A stretch of DNA of 64,000 nucleotides from Lepraria neglecta (lineage: Eukaryota; Ascomycota; Lecanoromycetes; Lecanorales; Stereocaulaceae). The stretch is from positions 3,348,001 to 3,412,000 of the forward strand of contig CM065648.1 in NCBI GenBank assembly GCA_033220425.1. Direction: 5' to 3'. The number at the start of each line of letters is the position of its first letter. Position 1 is the first letter of the stretch. The notes under the pieces are model-generated. The model saw nothing but the letters and a program-made list of their open reading frames with translations. It had not been told where the DNA came from and did no database searches. Of this stretch, positions 33,674-45,407 are shown in pieces. A program made the translations under genes and the position numbers.

Positions 33674-34528
33674 ATTCTCTTGGTACAGATGAATGGTCTT
33701 ACGTTAAAGGAAATATATAATTATATGTCGGCTGCCTCTGCAGACTTCCACAAGTCTCAGCTGATCGATTGCCGCGTTGCATATTACTATCTCTTGGATT
33801 ACCTCGATGGAGGGCGGTATAAAAAGGTAAAGCCATCCTGAGAAGCGGTATTCCTCATTCGGCTAGAGCGCGCAAGGCCAATGAAGTGCTGACTAAGATT
33901 CAGGTGCGGGATAACAGCTCTTCGCTTTACTACACAGACATTATTTGGAGAGTACTTTGAATGGAACCCTCGGTAGTTGCGTCCAACGAGGCGGCGCCAG
34001 GAACAAAAAACGCGTATCAAGGGGCTTACTCTAAATAGATTTGATAGCCCCAATAAGTGGCAGATCGGAATGGGCTCCCAGGGAGCCCCAAGTAGGCCCC
34101 TGGATGTTGGATGAGGCTCTAGTATACGGAAGTGATTCGCCAGCCAAATCAGACCCTTTGGAGACCTATTCAGGCCCCTTGCAGATTGAACTAGTGTCTT
34201 TGGAGATTGAATCCGGGGAAATTTCATAATATGGCATAGCTCCTTCGGCGTACGCCCCTTCACCCTTTTCGTACCTTTTGGCGTACCAACCCTTTGGCGT
34301 ACCAACTTAGGACCCTTATGAGTACGGCTCTAATCTTCCTTCGAAATCCCTCTTCGAGCCATGCCGTTTCTATTCAGGGTGCGTTTCAGCCGTGTGGAAC
34401 GAGCTAGTCGACGCATTCTCCACGTCTTGCCGTGTGATGATTGCCCTCCCATCTGTGAGATCGGTACAAAGTCGACTGAGGGTGAGTATAGCCTGCCCGT
34501 TTCCCTGAGCCTCCTGTGCTAACCTCCA
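33674..34528. other. Intergenic in decayed island
   Basis: No supported gene. A 168-codon frame at 33799-34305 (-) has low-quality composition. Short repeated words based on GGGCTCC/GGAGCCC occur near 34070-34100. Confidence 0.35.
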
Positions 34529-35260
34529 CTACCGCCGGCTGTAGATCACGCTCTCCAGGCTTATGATGAGCATCGGCGCGCCTAGCCCTGCAAATACGAG
34601 GCCCGCCACTATAACAGGATTACCCCCACCGATTTGTTCGAGCTCAGTAATATTTCGATATCTATCGTATTCGGCGTATTTGGCCGCGTAGATTTGGAAA
34701 CGGTGAACCCAACCTTCAGCGCCTGGAAGCACTCTCGGAACTTCCCACGGCTCGAAGAAGGAATCCTGATGGCCGTGGACGTTGCTAACATGGCTTTCCC
34801 TTCCAGTGAGACATCCGTTGCAGAGAGACACCTGAAGGTTTCGTTCAATTCCATCAACCGCCCTGTTGTAACAGCTGTCACAATACAGCACGAGGGATAA
34901 ATAGTGGCCGCTTAGGAGCTCAAGTGCGGTGATCGACGAATGACTAACCCTCCCGAACTTAGCAAGGGCTTTCTTCACCAGCTTTTCCTCCTGAAGAGAG
35001 TGCTCCGCCTGATGAGTATAGAACTGGTAAGTAGGCGAGTGGAGCGGGCATCTACTCGAGGTATCGCAAGGATACCCTGCCATTTGCCTTGCAATGTGTG
35101 TGCGGTAGGCCATATCTCTCTGGATTTGTCTTATGTATTCTTTTCGGCCCTGAAAACAACGACCACAGATCTTGACGGCGTCACAGGAAGGGAAATAGGA
35201 AGGGGAATAGGAATGGTCGCCTAAGGCGATACAGTTTTGACAGAATTCGAATACGGCCAT
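34529..35260 (-). CDS. Cys-rich protein with C-terminal TM helix (243 aa)
   Basis: An uninterrupted 243-codon ORF. The first 60 residues contain paired cysteines (FCQNC, then CGRC) separated by about 20 residues. A second pair of pairs lies at about 122-150 (YCDSC, LCNGC), a spacing typical of zinc-ribbon-like knuckles. A polar, Tyr-rich middle follows. The C terminus has a hydrophobic segment (VIVAGLVFAGLGAPMLIIS) and a short basic tail, so it may be a tail-anchored or single-pass membrane protein. No named family is recognised. It lies among pseudogenes but is itself open, so it may be a fast-evolving accessory gene. Confidence 0.5.
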   Translation of the reverse strand: MAVFEFCQNCIALGDHSYSPSYFPSCDAVKICGRCFQGRKEYIRQIQRDMAYRTHIARQMAGYPCDTSSRCPLHSPTYQFYTHQAEHSLQEEKLVKKALAKFGRVSHSSITALELLSGHYLSLVLYCDSCYNRAVDGIERNLQVSLCNGCLTGRESHVSNVHGHQDSFFEPWEVPRVLPGAEGWVHRFQIYAAKYAEYDRYRNITELEQIGGGNPVIVAGLVFAGLGAPMLIISLESVIYSRR

Positions 35261-35285
35261 GTTTCTAGAACGGAATTAGGTCTTA

Positions 35286-36061
35286 TTGGGAATGTACTCA
35301 TCGGAGCCGGAGAGGGGATCCAGGAGATATGTTTATAGTTCCATCAGCTCTATCACGACAGCTCCAAGGCTGCGAATATCATTCCGCATGCTTTTCTCAC
35401 TGAGCTTTTGTTATCGACGAATGAGTCGCCCATGTTGGCTCAAGAAGATTAGCATTTACGATATCGAGTTCAAGAGACGTACCGATTTTCACTATTCCGT
35501 TCAGATTGAGAAGGATTGTACTACAGTCGAGAGCACCGTGGGAGAGGGACAACTGCTCATGTAAGTAAAGAAGCCTGTTCACCAATTGGTTGTAAACCGT
35601 GAGTAGATACAGGACAAATTGGCAAGATGGACCCTTACCTCGTTGCAGTTTGCCACGATCTGGAATGCTTTCAAGGGGCCTTGGAGGATCCTAGTTATAT
35701 ACCACAGCGATATGTCTATTTATTCGTAGATAAACACGACGTCGTTCTCCTCAACGTACATGTCTCTGAGGCCGACGAAATAGTTACCTTTGATCTAGAC
35801 CTGATGAATGGGAGGCCTATTGGGCCTCTTGCGTCTTTTGATAGCAACGAAGCTATGCCTATCTGCGTCTTCGTACCCGATGATGGTAGGTCCTGCCTGG
35901 TTAAGAGTCGTGATTTCGTGATATCGTCGTTGGGGAGTGGCTCTAATAAGGGGCTGTTTTGACCGAACAGCAGCATGGTACTCCCAACGCATGTGGACCA
36001 GGTTATGAGACTTACTCGGCCCAGATCTCCAATACATCCCTGTAAGCGTCCTCGCTGCCAT
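35286..36061 (-). pseudogene. Protein-kinase-like (pseudokinase) gene, broken
   Basis: Kinase subdomains appear in order: a VAIKRRKR strand with the ATP-site Lys (near 35830); YFVGLRDMYVEENDVVFIYE; KAFQIVANCNE joined across a probable intron to VNRLLYLHEQLSLSHGALD; and CSTILLNLNGIVKIG. After another likely intron comes MRNDIRSLGAVVIELME. The catalytic HRD is replaced by SHGALD, as in fungal pseudokinases. In-frame stops occur at 35795-35797 (after HQ-V) and 35720-35722 (after FIYE), and the last segment is one base out of phase. Both stops could derive from Gln codons by C-to-T change. A possible 5' exon (GRKRRTRADRAKLAC, then ILKPMTDGSED) ends at a GTAAGT donor near 36015. Confidence 0.7.
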
Positions 36062-36752
36062 CCGTCATAGGCTTGAGGATCTCGGCGTCATCGGCGAAAG
36101 TCTGGTTGTCGTCGTAACAGTTCGCGCAAGCGAGTTTGGCTCGGTCGGCCCGGGTCCTGCGCTTGCGGCCCATTGCTTGCAGCAAAGGCTAGGGAGTGCT
36201 GGAAGAAGGTTTGCGTGAGGGATGCCTTTGGCGGGGCAGATCGGCCTGTGGGAGGGCGGATGAGAAGGGCAGATGCACGACTGCGCCATCTGACACTGCG
36301 GCATCGTATTACTACTACCTTGGATAGTTTCGTCGTAAATACTTGACAATTTTCGCATCGGTGGTGGGGATGGAGGAGATATGGGATTCGGTTTGGGCCC
36401 CTGGGGGACCTTTTCGAGATACGTCACTATGGCTCGAGGTGAGCCTGGGTGAGTGCACGTGATGCGACTTGCGGTCGCAAAGCCCGTGTACATACAGATT
36501 CAGGTTAAAAAACAAAAGTTGATGCAAACGGGTAATATCCCTTCGACTCACCCCAGAGTGATCAGCACACCCCTTACCTCGTTCCAACCCAAAATTCCCC
36601 TCTCTGCTCTATCAGACATAACTTTGCCGATCAGCAAATTCCTCGGCAATGCGAAGTTAGCATGCCAATAACGACTGATAGCCAAGATAGTTTCATTTTA
36701 CACTGTATTCGCACATCTATATGTACATCGTCAAATGCCAGCAGGCTGCTGC
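36062..36752. other. Intergenic, possible 5' exon of kinase pseudogene
   Basis: The minus strand at about 36015-36175 carries a plausible coding segment (see the kinase entry). The rest shows nothing supported. Confidence 0.35.
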
Positions 36753-38403
36753 TCATGACTTGCCTCTATATACACCACATTCCAAATTCGGCATGTTGCC
36801 TTCATCTAACCACACATTCTCAACCCGAGCCTCTTTCATCACTCCCTCATAGTCCCACCATGTAGCCCTCCCATCATATGGCCTAGGGCTATAAACCCCC
36901 CTAGCCCCACGATCCCATTCCTGACTTCTCACTTTCCTATCCGCTAGTGTCGCATTCCCTGACCTCCCACCGCCGCTAGCGTACTGATGATGTCTACCGC
37001 CACCACTAAACGAACGATCTGCCTGTTGACTCACCCTCCTATCATGATTGACCTCGACGTCAAAAGTCTTCGTAATGCCCACCTGTGCTGCCTGATCATT
37101 GTGCAGGTGGCAGTATCCGGTCCTCCATGCTATCAGCCTCAGCATCATAATTCGTGATCTCCGTATTAATCTGGTAGGGATCGGGCGCTTTAGAGTTCTT
37201 AGGTGCTTTGGAGTTTCTAAAGCCTTTGGAACCTTTGCTCGTGCCGGTGCCGTAGGAGTGTAATTGGTAGTCGCGCGAGCGTTTTTTGGAGCTGTCGTCG
37301 GTTGTGTCTCTGTGGCCGAGTAAGGCACGGTAGACTGGGCGGAGGGTGGGTAGGCAGGCGGCTATTATTATTACGGTTGCTTCGACTGAGGACATTATTT
37401 CGAGGCCTTCGGTTGCGTCTTTGTAGTGGGTTAGCGGGTGTGGAGGTGGGAGAGAAAGGGGAAGGAACGCACAAGTGTAGTCTTGGCCTTGTCGGAGCTC
37501 GGGGAGGGTGGTGCATTTGAATACGCCTACTCCTGCAGCACTGGGAAGGGTTTAGCGGATTCGGTCATCAAGGGTGGAGAGCGACGCTGCTTACAGGATA
37601 CCGAGCCCAAGAACGCAGCTTAGACCGATCTTCTTGGGTCTGTTGATTTGTAGACCCCAAAGAACTGTCATGGGGTATATGGCGAGATATAAGTCGACGA
37701 AAATGGAGTATGCTGTCTTCAATATCAGCATCGACGTCATAGTGTAATGATCAGAAGTATGACGAACATCCAGCAAAAATGAAGTAGTTGATGACAGCAT
37801 TGAGATCCCAACATTTTGGCTTGTACTTAACTGGATTCCACAGGCCGGCAGTAGGCGTGCATTGTACCCAGAGGAAGACAGCGCAGAGTGTCTGTATGAC
37901 GACGCAGCTCAGGGTCAAGGTGTAGAGAATTGCCTTTTGGTATCGCGCTGGGTTCAGGAGTCTGACGAGGAGGACTGCAACTGCTAGCTTTGGGATAGCC
38001 ACAGAGATGATGCCAGGAACATTTCCGATAGAGATCATGCGAATAGCTGCTGCAGTCTGGTCTATGCCTATGTAGTATGGATGTCGGCCGCCGCCCATGT
38101 GTACGTATACTGATGCTATGCTGGAGTATATGAGAGATAGTATCTGTCGCACTTGTCAGTATCCCTACATTTGCTAGAGCATCTGTAATTGTTTTAGTCA
38201 TTATTGGAAGCACCGACCATAGAAAAAACGATCCAAAAGTCGTCCCAGCCAACATTGCTTGTCAACACCAATCTCCCATAAAGTCGTAAGAGAACGCATA
38301 GCAGAGCAAGACCAGTGAAGGTCCATATTGAAGCATTGATTGCCGGGCCTCTATTCAGATCCCCTCCAGGAGGTGGTGGAGGTATTGCAGGTGGTGCGGA
38401 CAT
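36753..38403 (-). CDS. Rhodopsin-like integral membrane protein (fungal, 7 TM), tail frameshifted
   Basis: Member of the large fungal rhodopsin-like/PTH11-related membrane family. Exons are 38403-38218, 38143-37768, 37712-37595, 37540-37473 and 37418 onward, with introns of 74, 55, 54 and 54 bp. The joins recover the family core: VGWDDFWIVFSM, LSLIYSSIASVYVHMGGG, IPKLAVAVLLVRLLNP, LCAVFLWVQCTPTAGLWNP, YSIFVDLYLAIYPMTVLWGL, KKIGLSCVLGLGILAAGVG and VEATVIIIAACLPTLRP. This frame stops at 37096 (356 aa). The conserved tail motif GITKTFDVEV appears directly downstream but in the next frame, open to 36753. A one-base shift near 37100 therefore probably truncates the cytoplasmic tail. The seven-helix core itself is intact. 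Confidence 0.75.
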
Positions 38404-40027
38404 GGTGGGATGACGAAAATATGTGTACAAATGCAAGCAGAAATATACAGCAACAACGCACACTCTTGGTAGAGAATCAAGTGTACATTGCAAAAGAATA
38501 TTCGAGAAAGTGAAGACAGGTGTAGCAGTTCACCTGGTATGTTCAATGTGTGGAGTCAGAGTAAGGTCGAGGTCGAGGTCGGTAAATAACGACTCTCGAG
38601 TCAAGTCAAGGGCCCTTGTCTGCGACATCGCGCCACCATCGACAAACATGGGCCGTATCCATGGTGCCTGGGACTGGTTTGCAGCCCCATGTCTTGGATT
38701 AGCTTTGAGTGCACATCTTGGCTGAACCATCGCCCGTTAGCCCCGTCTTCTTGTCCCTAGCAGGCCAAAACTATTGACCGAGAAAGATCGTTTGTAGGTG
38801 CGCTGATCAATCGTACCTAAAGCTGAAGCTTTTTCGGATGCTTTCTGCCACATCATCCTACGAATCGCTTCTCTCTCGGTATCGAGGCCAGAAGTTTCCA
38901 TTTGTCAAGAATTGCGGGTATGATTGAAGGTTTTAGAGGACAGGTGCTAAGGTAACATTAAGATGTAGGCACAGAGTGAGACATGCAGCAGTCCTTTTTT
39001 CAACTCTGCACCTCATCACACATCACACATGTGGCAGCAAGCAACGCTGATTGAAATGGCCTGATGAGTCAAGCCAGCGGGTTTCGCTCCAAGCATGCTT
39101 TCATCAAACAGTGACAATCACAATTAACAGCTGTTCAAGCGAGGTGATAGGGAGAAAGCGTCATGAAACTCAGCCAAAAAGTGGGGTCTTAGTGGATATT
39201 TTGGGCTCGGGGTTATCCGGGCCGGGCCACTACTAGGACGATGCAGCCCCCTGTGATGTGGACCCACCAGACGAGGTGGTAACCTCTAAGAATGAGTATG
39301 GAACGGCAATTGATGCGAATGAGCATCATGTGCCTCGAGAGCGCAGTCGGGGAGATATTTTCATCATCATCAACAATGCTGGGCTCCACAGTCTACAGTG
39401 AACCATAGCAACAATATGGAGCCGCAAAGCAGAAGTTCGAAGCTGGAGAAACCCCCCACCTCGGCCGGAAGGATTGTCGCAAATTCTCAGCCATTAATTC
39501 TAATTTTTGATCATCGATGCCCTTGTTCTGGGTGGAAGTAACGGAAAGAATCATCAAGGTTCACGGGCCTCATTGTAAGCTGTTGGAGCATGGGAGCATC
39601 ACGGATGCACTCATTTGATATGTGACTATCCTCTCTCACGTGAAAAGTGTCTGTGCGGCGCGAAATCCTTGGCCGTTGCAAGAGAAGCTCGGGACGATCA
39701 AACTCGCTAATACGCCTTCGCCAAAACTCAATTCGAAGAGCATATTTCTCTCCGGGTCCAGGATTGCACCCTGATATGCGGGCACTCACGCCGTTCCTGG
39801 TAGCCACGAGGGGTATGGAGGCCATTGGTCCCAGGGATGGCCGCGGAGCACTCTATGTCTGAGCCTCCAAAACCTCTCTTAAAGAACTGCCCTCTCCCTA
39901 AGACGAGGACCCAGATACTGCTGTGGGACTGTCAGTCAACGACAGCATAGCAATTGGCAGCGATTGAGTGACAGTCAACCTTACAAACGCGAGGACACCA
40001 AGTGGCTTCCTCTGGCCTCACGCAGTC
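38404..40027. other. Divergent intergenic region
   Basis: About 1.6 kb between the rhodopsin-like gene (-) and the cytochrome P450 gene (+). No supported gene. A 104-codon frame at 39511-39825 (-) lacks motifs. Confidence 0.4.
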
Positions 40028-41634
40028 ATGGCCTCAATCTCTGAGCTCCTCGCCAAGCTTGTCTATAATTTCTTCCTTTGCTGCGTCCTCGCGCTAATCC
40101 CATATGTTCTCTATACCATCTACCAAGCTTACGCGACTCCCCTGCGCAACGTTCCAGGCCCTTCGCTTGCCAAATTCACACGCATTTGGCTCTTTCGTGC
40201 TATTGCATCTCGCGAATGGGACCAGATCAACATTCAATTGCACCGCAAATATGGGCCAGTTGTTCGCATCGCGCCCAATGAGTACAGCATCGATGACCCA
40301 GATGCAGCCAACATCATCTATCGGTCAAGAGACCAGCTCCTCAAGGTCTGAATCCTTTTCCCCATCTGTTCCTGCAGCATGGTCACTGACAAGACGCGAA
40401 ACTCCAGGCACCCCGCTACTCCTCCTGGGGTCTACCACCACCCGCCGAAGCCAACCTCTTCGTCACCCTCGACATCGACCACAACACCAAGCGTCGTCGC
40501 GAGGCCGCGGCCCTCTACCAAATGAGCGCCCTGCAAAATATTGAATACCAAGTCGACGACACCACAGCCATCCTCTTCAAAAAGCTCGACGCCTTCGCAA
40601 AGGAGAGCAAGCCCATCGACCTCGCCCAGTGGATCCAATTCTACGCCTTCGATTGTATTGGCGCGCTCACTTTCGACAAACAAATTGGGTTCCTGGAAGA
40701 GGGCGTGGACATCGCGGATATCCAGTCTGCAATCCACACATACTCCCGCTACGGCGGCGTTATGGGCGTGTTCGGCGAATGGCACCCCTTCGTCTTCGGA
40801 CTCCTTCAACTTATTGCGCCAAAGGGCGAAGTTGGCATCGCATACGTGATAGGCTTCGCAACCCGCTGCGTTGCAGAATGGGACAAGCGTAGCGAGAACG
40901 AGAAAAGGAGCAATGAAGACAAGACCGATGGCGGGGAGATACTCAAGGGGGATTACATGAGCTCCTTGCTTGCCAAGACTCGCCGCGATCCTAGCTTCAC
41001 GGTCGAAGATGGCTACTACCACATCTTGTCCAACGTCGTCGCTGGTGGCGAGACTACTGGCATCAGTTTGTGCGCCGCATTTTATTACTTAGTCAAAACG
41101 CCAGGGGTGCTAGGCAAATTGAGGCAGGAACTCAAGTCCGCCAATATAATCCCCGGTGCCCACGTCTCTATCAAACAGGCTCAGGGCTGTGTATACCTAC
41201 AAGCGGTCATCAAGGAAGCTCTCCGCATCTTCCCTGCTGCTGGCCTTATCTTCTCCCGTCTTGTTCCTAGAGGGGGCCTTGATCTCTGCGGCTATCATTT
41301 CCCCCAAGGCGCCTCGGTAGGCGTCAATGCCTGGGCTGCGCACGCCAATACCTCTGTGTTTGGGGCCGATGCTGATGCATTCCGCCCGGAGAGGTGGTTA
41401 GAGGACGATGCCAAGACGGCGCAGATGGAGAGTTACTTCTTCACATTTGGGAGGGGCCCGAGGACATGCTTGGGGAAGAGTGTCAGTTTGATGGAGATGA
41501 ACAAGCTGATCCCCGCCTTGGTCATGAGCTACGACCTCAATATCGCGGATGAGAAGAAGGATTGGACATATTACAATGATTGGTTCTGTAGACAGGAGGA
41601 TTTCATGGTGAAAGTTGGGAAGAGGAGGACTTGA
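40028..41634 (+). CDS. Cytochrome P450 monooxygenase (514 aa)
   Basis: Haem-thiolate monooxygenase, ER-anchored through an N-terminal helix (VYNFFLCCVLALIPYVLYTI). Two exons, 40028-40345 and 40408-41634, with a 62-bp intron. The hinge has PGPSLAKFTRIW. The I-helix oxygen motif AGGETTG is at about residue 318, the ExxR of KEALRIFP at about 376, FRPERWL precedes the haem loop, and the Cys ligand (about 460) lies in FTFGRGPRTCLGK. Length and motifs are complete, so it should be active. The N-terminal pattern (RKYGPVVRIAPNEYSID) places it among fungal secondary or xenobiotic-metabolism P450s near the pisatin-demethylase type; the substrate is unknown. No biosynthetic core enzyme is nearby. The ATG at 39968 would add 20 residues before the membrane anchor. 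Confidence 0.92.
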
Positions 41635-42037
41635 GGTGGAGTGAAATCTTTGATGGTGGGTTTCTGATATTGGATGGGAGACGGATGGGCATATGTATAG
41701 GTTCTATTGCTAAAGCACGTCAAGAGCGAAGTGTACAGCGTCGCTGTGGGCCGTGCTATCTCATATTTTGGTATAATCAACCTATTCCTAGAAGCCCCAG
41801 TGCACACTGGGATGGCTCCTTCTATGTTAATTGGTCAACGCTGTTTGTGCAGTTTTCCCTTTCGTTCTTCGCCCTCTTGCCGCTTCCCAACTCAAGATCG
41901 AGCCTTCCTTCGGCTACTATCAGGCCTTGTATTCGTATGATTACACTTCTCATCTCGTTTGCTTACTCTTCTCCATATTCTTACCTGCTCTCAGACTAAC
42001 ATTCAGATATGTCGCTACAGTTCATTGCTACGCCAAA
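41635..42037. other. Intergenic, no gene seen
   Basis: P450 3' flank and upstream side of the broken DUF4470/MYND gene. Confidence 0.4.
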
Positions 42038-45000
42038 ATGTTTACGCCAACATGGGTCCAACTCAAATACTGGTTTCACCCAATTCGCAACATACCGGCT
42101 GTCGACTTACTTCGAGACTTACCACCTCCTGACGTGGAAGAGACTGTCCAACGTTCTGTCATTGGCTTGTGGAGATCCTGGAAACACATTTTTCTCTCTC
42201 TGGTGCGAGCAAGGACACGAGACCAACCGAACTATCCATTTCACCTGTTATGATATCGAACCGGCCGTACTCGCCCGCAATGTTGTGCTCCTGACTCTCA
42301 CTGTAGGCACCAATCCAGAACAGAGCTATGGGATCTGTCTTACAGCTTCTTGCCGAAGAGCTCTCTAGAAACCCTTCGCAACCAAGTCGCTCGTCTGTTA
42401 AAGGCCTCAGAGTCTACTGAGAAGTAGGCATTGTCTCCATACGGAAAATGCATTCAGTTCGTCGACAAAGCTACGCTGCAGCATTTACGGAAGTACTGGA
42501 CTTGTTATGGCTCGACCGAGGATTGGCCTCAAGCCAGAAAAGCCATCGAGAGACGCTCCAAAGAGATTGAAGACATGCAACTGGCTTCCGGTATTCAAGA
42601 CGCTGGGCCATCTTGCTTTCAGGCGTCGGACATAAGGGACTATGTCTACAGGAAATTCTGGGTGACTGGCCTTGCTGGAGGAAGCACCAGAGATCTTACT
42701 CGACTTGACGGCGAAGGACACGTCAACCCACTGTTCGCTGTGTCTTCGGCTCCGGCTGGCCACTTTGCCGTTCACTACGGTACTGAGCCATTGTCGGGCT
42801 TTCTTCTGGCGCAAGCGTTCCACGAGGAACCGTCGAGCGTTGCAAACGGGGGAGGCACTGTTGAGCAAGCCACCCGCGTGGTAGGAATCGCTAAGTCACA
42901 ATTCAAAGGCTGGTGTGAGAGTTTTAGAGACTACATCGTTAATAGCGGCATGATTGTCAAATTGTTTCACGGAGAGGCTCTTGCGCTTAGCTATGAGTTG
43001 TAGCTGGCACTTATCCATGAGGAAAAGCCCGTTGACGTCGCCACAACGTACACTAAGCCCTGGAGCGTCTATCCACTCCTGCTGGATGGACAAGTCGGTT
43101 CCGAAGCGCAAACGGAGGCTACCTACAAACCCTTTGACATTATTGATACGTCCAATCTAGACGATCATGTGGGCTTCATTAACATCATCTCTGCCACAGG
43201 CCCACTCCTACGTCGCAAGGCGTCTTCGGTACTCTACACGGAGAGCCTCTTGATGGCCACCGAAGTCGTCTCGGCGTCTCTGTCTAGAATCATCGGCTCG
43301 GACGTTGCGACATTTTCTTTGCTCATAGGACTGGCTCCTGTCGGACTGCTGACTGGAGTAACAATGGATGCCATATCGAATGAGACCGTGGATTTCGCAA
43401 CGCAAGACGCTGGAAATCATACTAGACAGTATCGGATGCGGACGTCATGGAAGCTGCCTGAAATGGGAGACTCGGTAGTCGTGACGATACTCGCAAAGGA
43501 CCACAATCGGCGAATTCCCGTCCAATATAATCCAATCGCCCTTGCGGATTCCCTGTTCGACTTGTACAATACAATGCTGGCTCACGAGGGCTCTACCGAG
43601 GCGATGGCGTCCAGGCGTCCAGGAGTGGTACATGCATCTTCACCTCTTTAGTGTCTAGACAAGCAGTCATGTGCAGGGCAACCCGTAGTACCTGCGAAGC
43701 ATATATGGCTTGGTGATGAGATCAACCACAGTAGAGGAGGGTGTTCTGAGTGGGGAGGACATACCTCCAGTCGTCCAGATCGTCTTGGTAGTGCCGAGGA
43801 ATAATCTCGAAGTCTTCGCCAGTCGCAGTCCAGATTAGCTAACCACCCCTGCATTACATGTCTCGGCCATTCAGACCAGTGGTGAACTTCAAGAGTAGTA
43901 TGAATGTCGCTTCTAATCTTTCCACTCGTTCTTCGGCAAAATACAATACAATAAAGACAACATGAGTGTTTCGATCATCGGAGAGGACGAGATGGGTTGG
44001 CTAGGATCTTCGGATCTCCTAGTCATCTGCGCAGTGCCAGCTTGCGGTCTGCTTGTTGGCCCCAGAAATGGCATTCGCGTTGCACTGTTGACCGAAACTG
44101 ATAGGGTCACAAGGTTTTGCCACCTCGGTGTGCAAATGGCGGTCTTTGAGACAGGGCTAGGGGATGATCACAGACTCTTTCTTTGCCGCGACGCCCCAAC
44201 ACTGTATGCAACGAGGTCTCTTGAGATGAAGAATGAGTGGATCAAGGCTAGTCTATATGGAGGCAAACCTATTGCTCAACCACCAACATGGAGCTACACA
44301 TCTACGACACCGCATGAAGTTCTCGGATGGCCTATCTGAGAATGCACCTGAGAAGAAGCCATTGGCAAAGCGCCCCAAGGTGTCCGTGATGGAACACTCG
44401 CAATGCAGTGTGCTACAACAGATTGGTCACTTTCCGAAACGGACACTATTCTTTCTTTTCCCCATCCGTGGATCGAGTGCAAAGATAGGAGTCACAAAGG
44501 GATCTGACTGGATAGAGGTAGAAGCCCCAATACTCACAGCTCCAGACCGCGATCCCCTCGGCAGCTGGACTCAACTGGACTCAACTGGTATTTGAACCCA
44601 ACCATCGTCCAGTCTGCTGGACTGTACCACGCGTGAATATCGAAATCCGGCCACGGGTCAAGTTCCTAAAGGAACGTGACGCATCCTGGATCCAAAAAAT
44701 CCTGAGAACCACACTCAGCAATGCCGAAGACTCTCTAGTCCGCCGTAACAAAGTACCCCTCACAAATTCCAAGCTTGGTCTCAAACAGTCCCTGAAAATC
44801 CTTTTCGAAGGTTTTGCAGGAATAGACAGAGCAATTGATAACAGATCCACAACAGTATTCGGGCTCTGTTTCGAGGGAAATAGAGGCTGTCATACCCTCA
44901 TCTTCACAGTCGACATCTACAGCGACTTAGACCTTGGATCCATAAGCATGGAAGCCTACGTCGTACCTTTCACTGCATCTAGAGTCAGAGAATTAAAACT

Positions 45001-45407
45001 AGCGCTGAGCCGACTGCCAAACATTGGAATTATTCTCAGTGATGCAGAGTCGATATTGTGGAAGAGGATGCTTCCTGCCTTAGCAGAGCGATGCTGTACA
45101 TGGAAGCATAAATCCACAATAAATCCACATGCGAGTACAATGATAATGGCGCCCCTGTATCGACAGCTGAAGGCGAGACTCCTCTTTGCAGTGCGGCGAG
45201 GGAGAAATCGATGGAGCTCAGCTGGCGAAACTTGGGGGCAACGAGACTTGGGCGCCGTTCGCTAAGTATGCTACGAGGATTGCTATTACGCCCGTATTTT
45301 CTGTGCAGTATGTCGAGTCGTCGATTACGAAGGGTAGGAACCTTGGACTTTCAACGATTGCGAAAGCGAGGGCGGCGGAATGGAGGAATGCTAAGTATGC
45401 AGTATGA
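42038..45407 (+). pseudogene. DUF4470/MYND-type fungal protein, broken
   Basis: A long fungal gene type that starts MFTPTWVQLKYWFHPI and runs through HVNPLFAVSSAPAGHFAVHY, KSQFKGWCESFRDYIV, DTSNLDDHVGF, SVLYTESLLMATEV, LGSSDLLVICAVPACGLLVG, DLDLGSISMEAYVVP and ESILWKRMLPALAERC to WAPFAKYATRIAI. This is the order I know from ascomycete proteins with an N-terminal DUF4470 region and often a C-terminal MYND zinc finger. Here at least three frame changes occur (about 42145, about 42315 and in the 43.65-43.96 kb gap). There are in-frame TAGs at 42425-42427 and 43001-43003, the latter at a site I expect to be Gln. No MYND cysteine cluster follows the last conserved block. Clearly non-functional as a whole. 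The family assignment is from memory. Confidence 0.7.

Noticed and set aside
39511-39825. 104-codon ORF (-) upstream of the P450
   Set aside because: No motif; Arg/Pro/Ile-rich composition typical of chance frames.
38404-41634. Secondary-metabolite gene cluster around the P450
   Set aside because: No polyketide synthase, NRPS, terpene cyclase or pathway regulator is visible nearby; the MADS-like and kinase remnants are unrelated.
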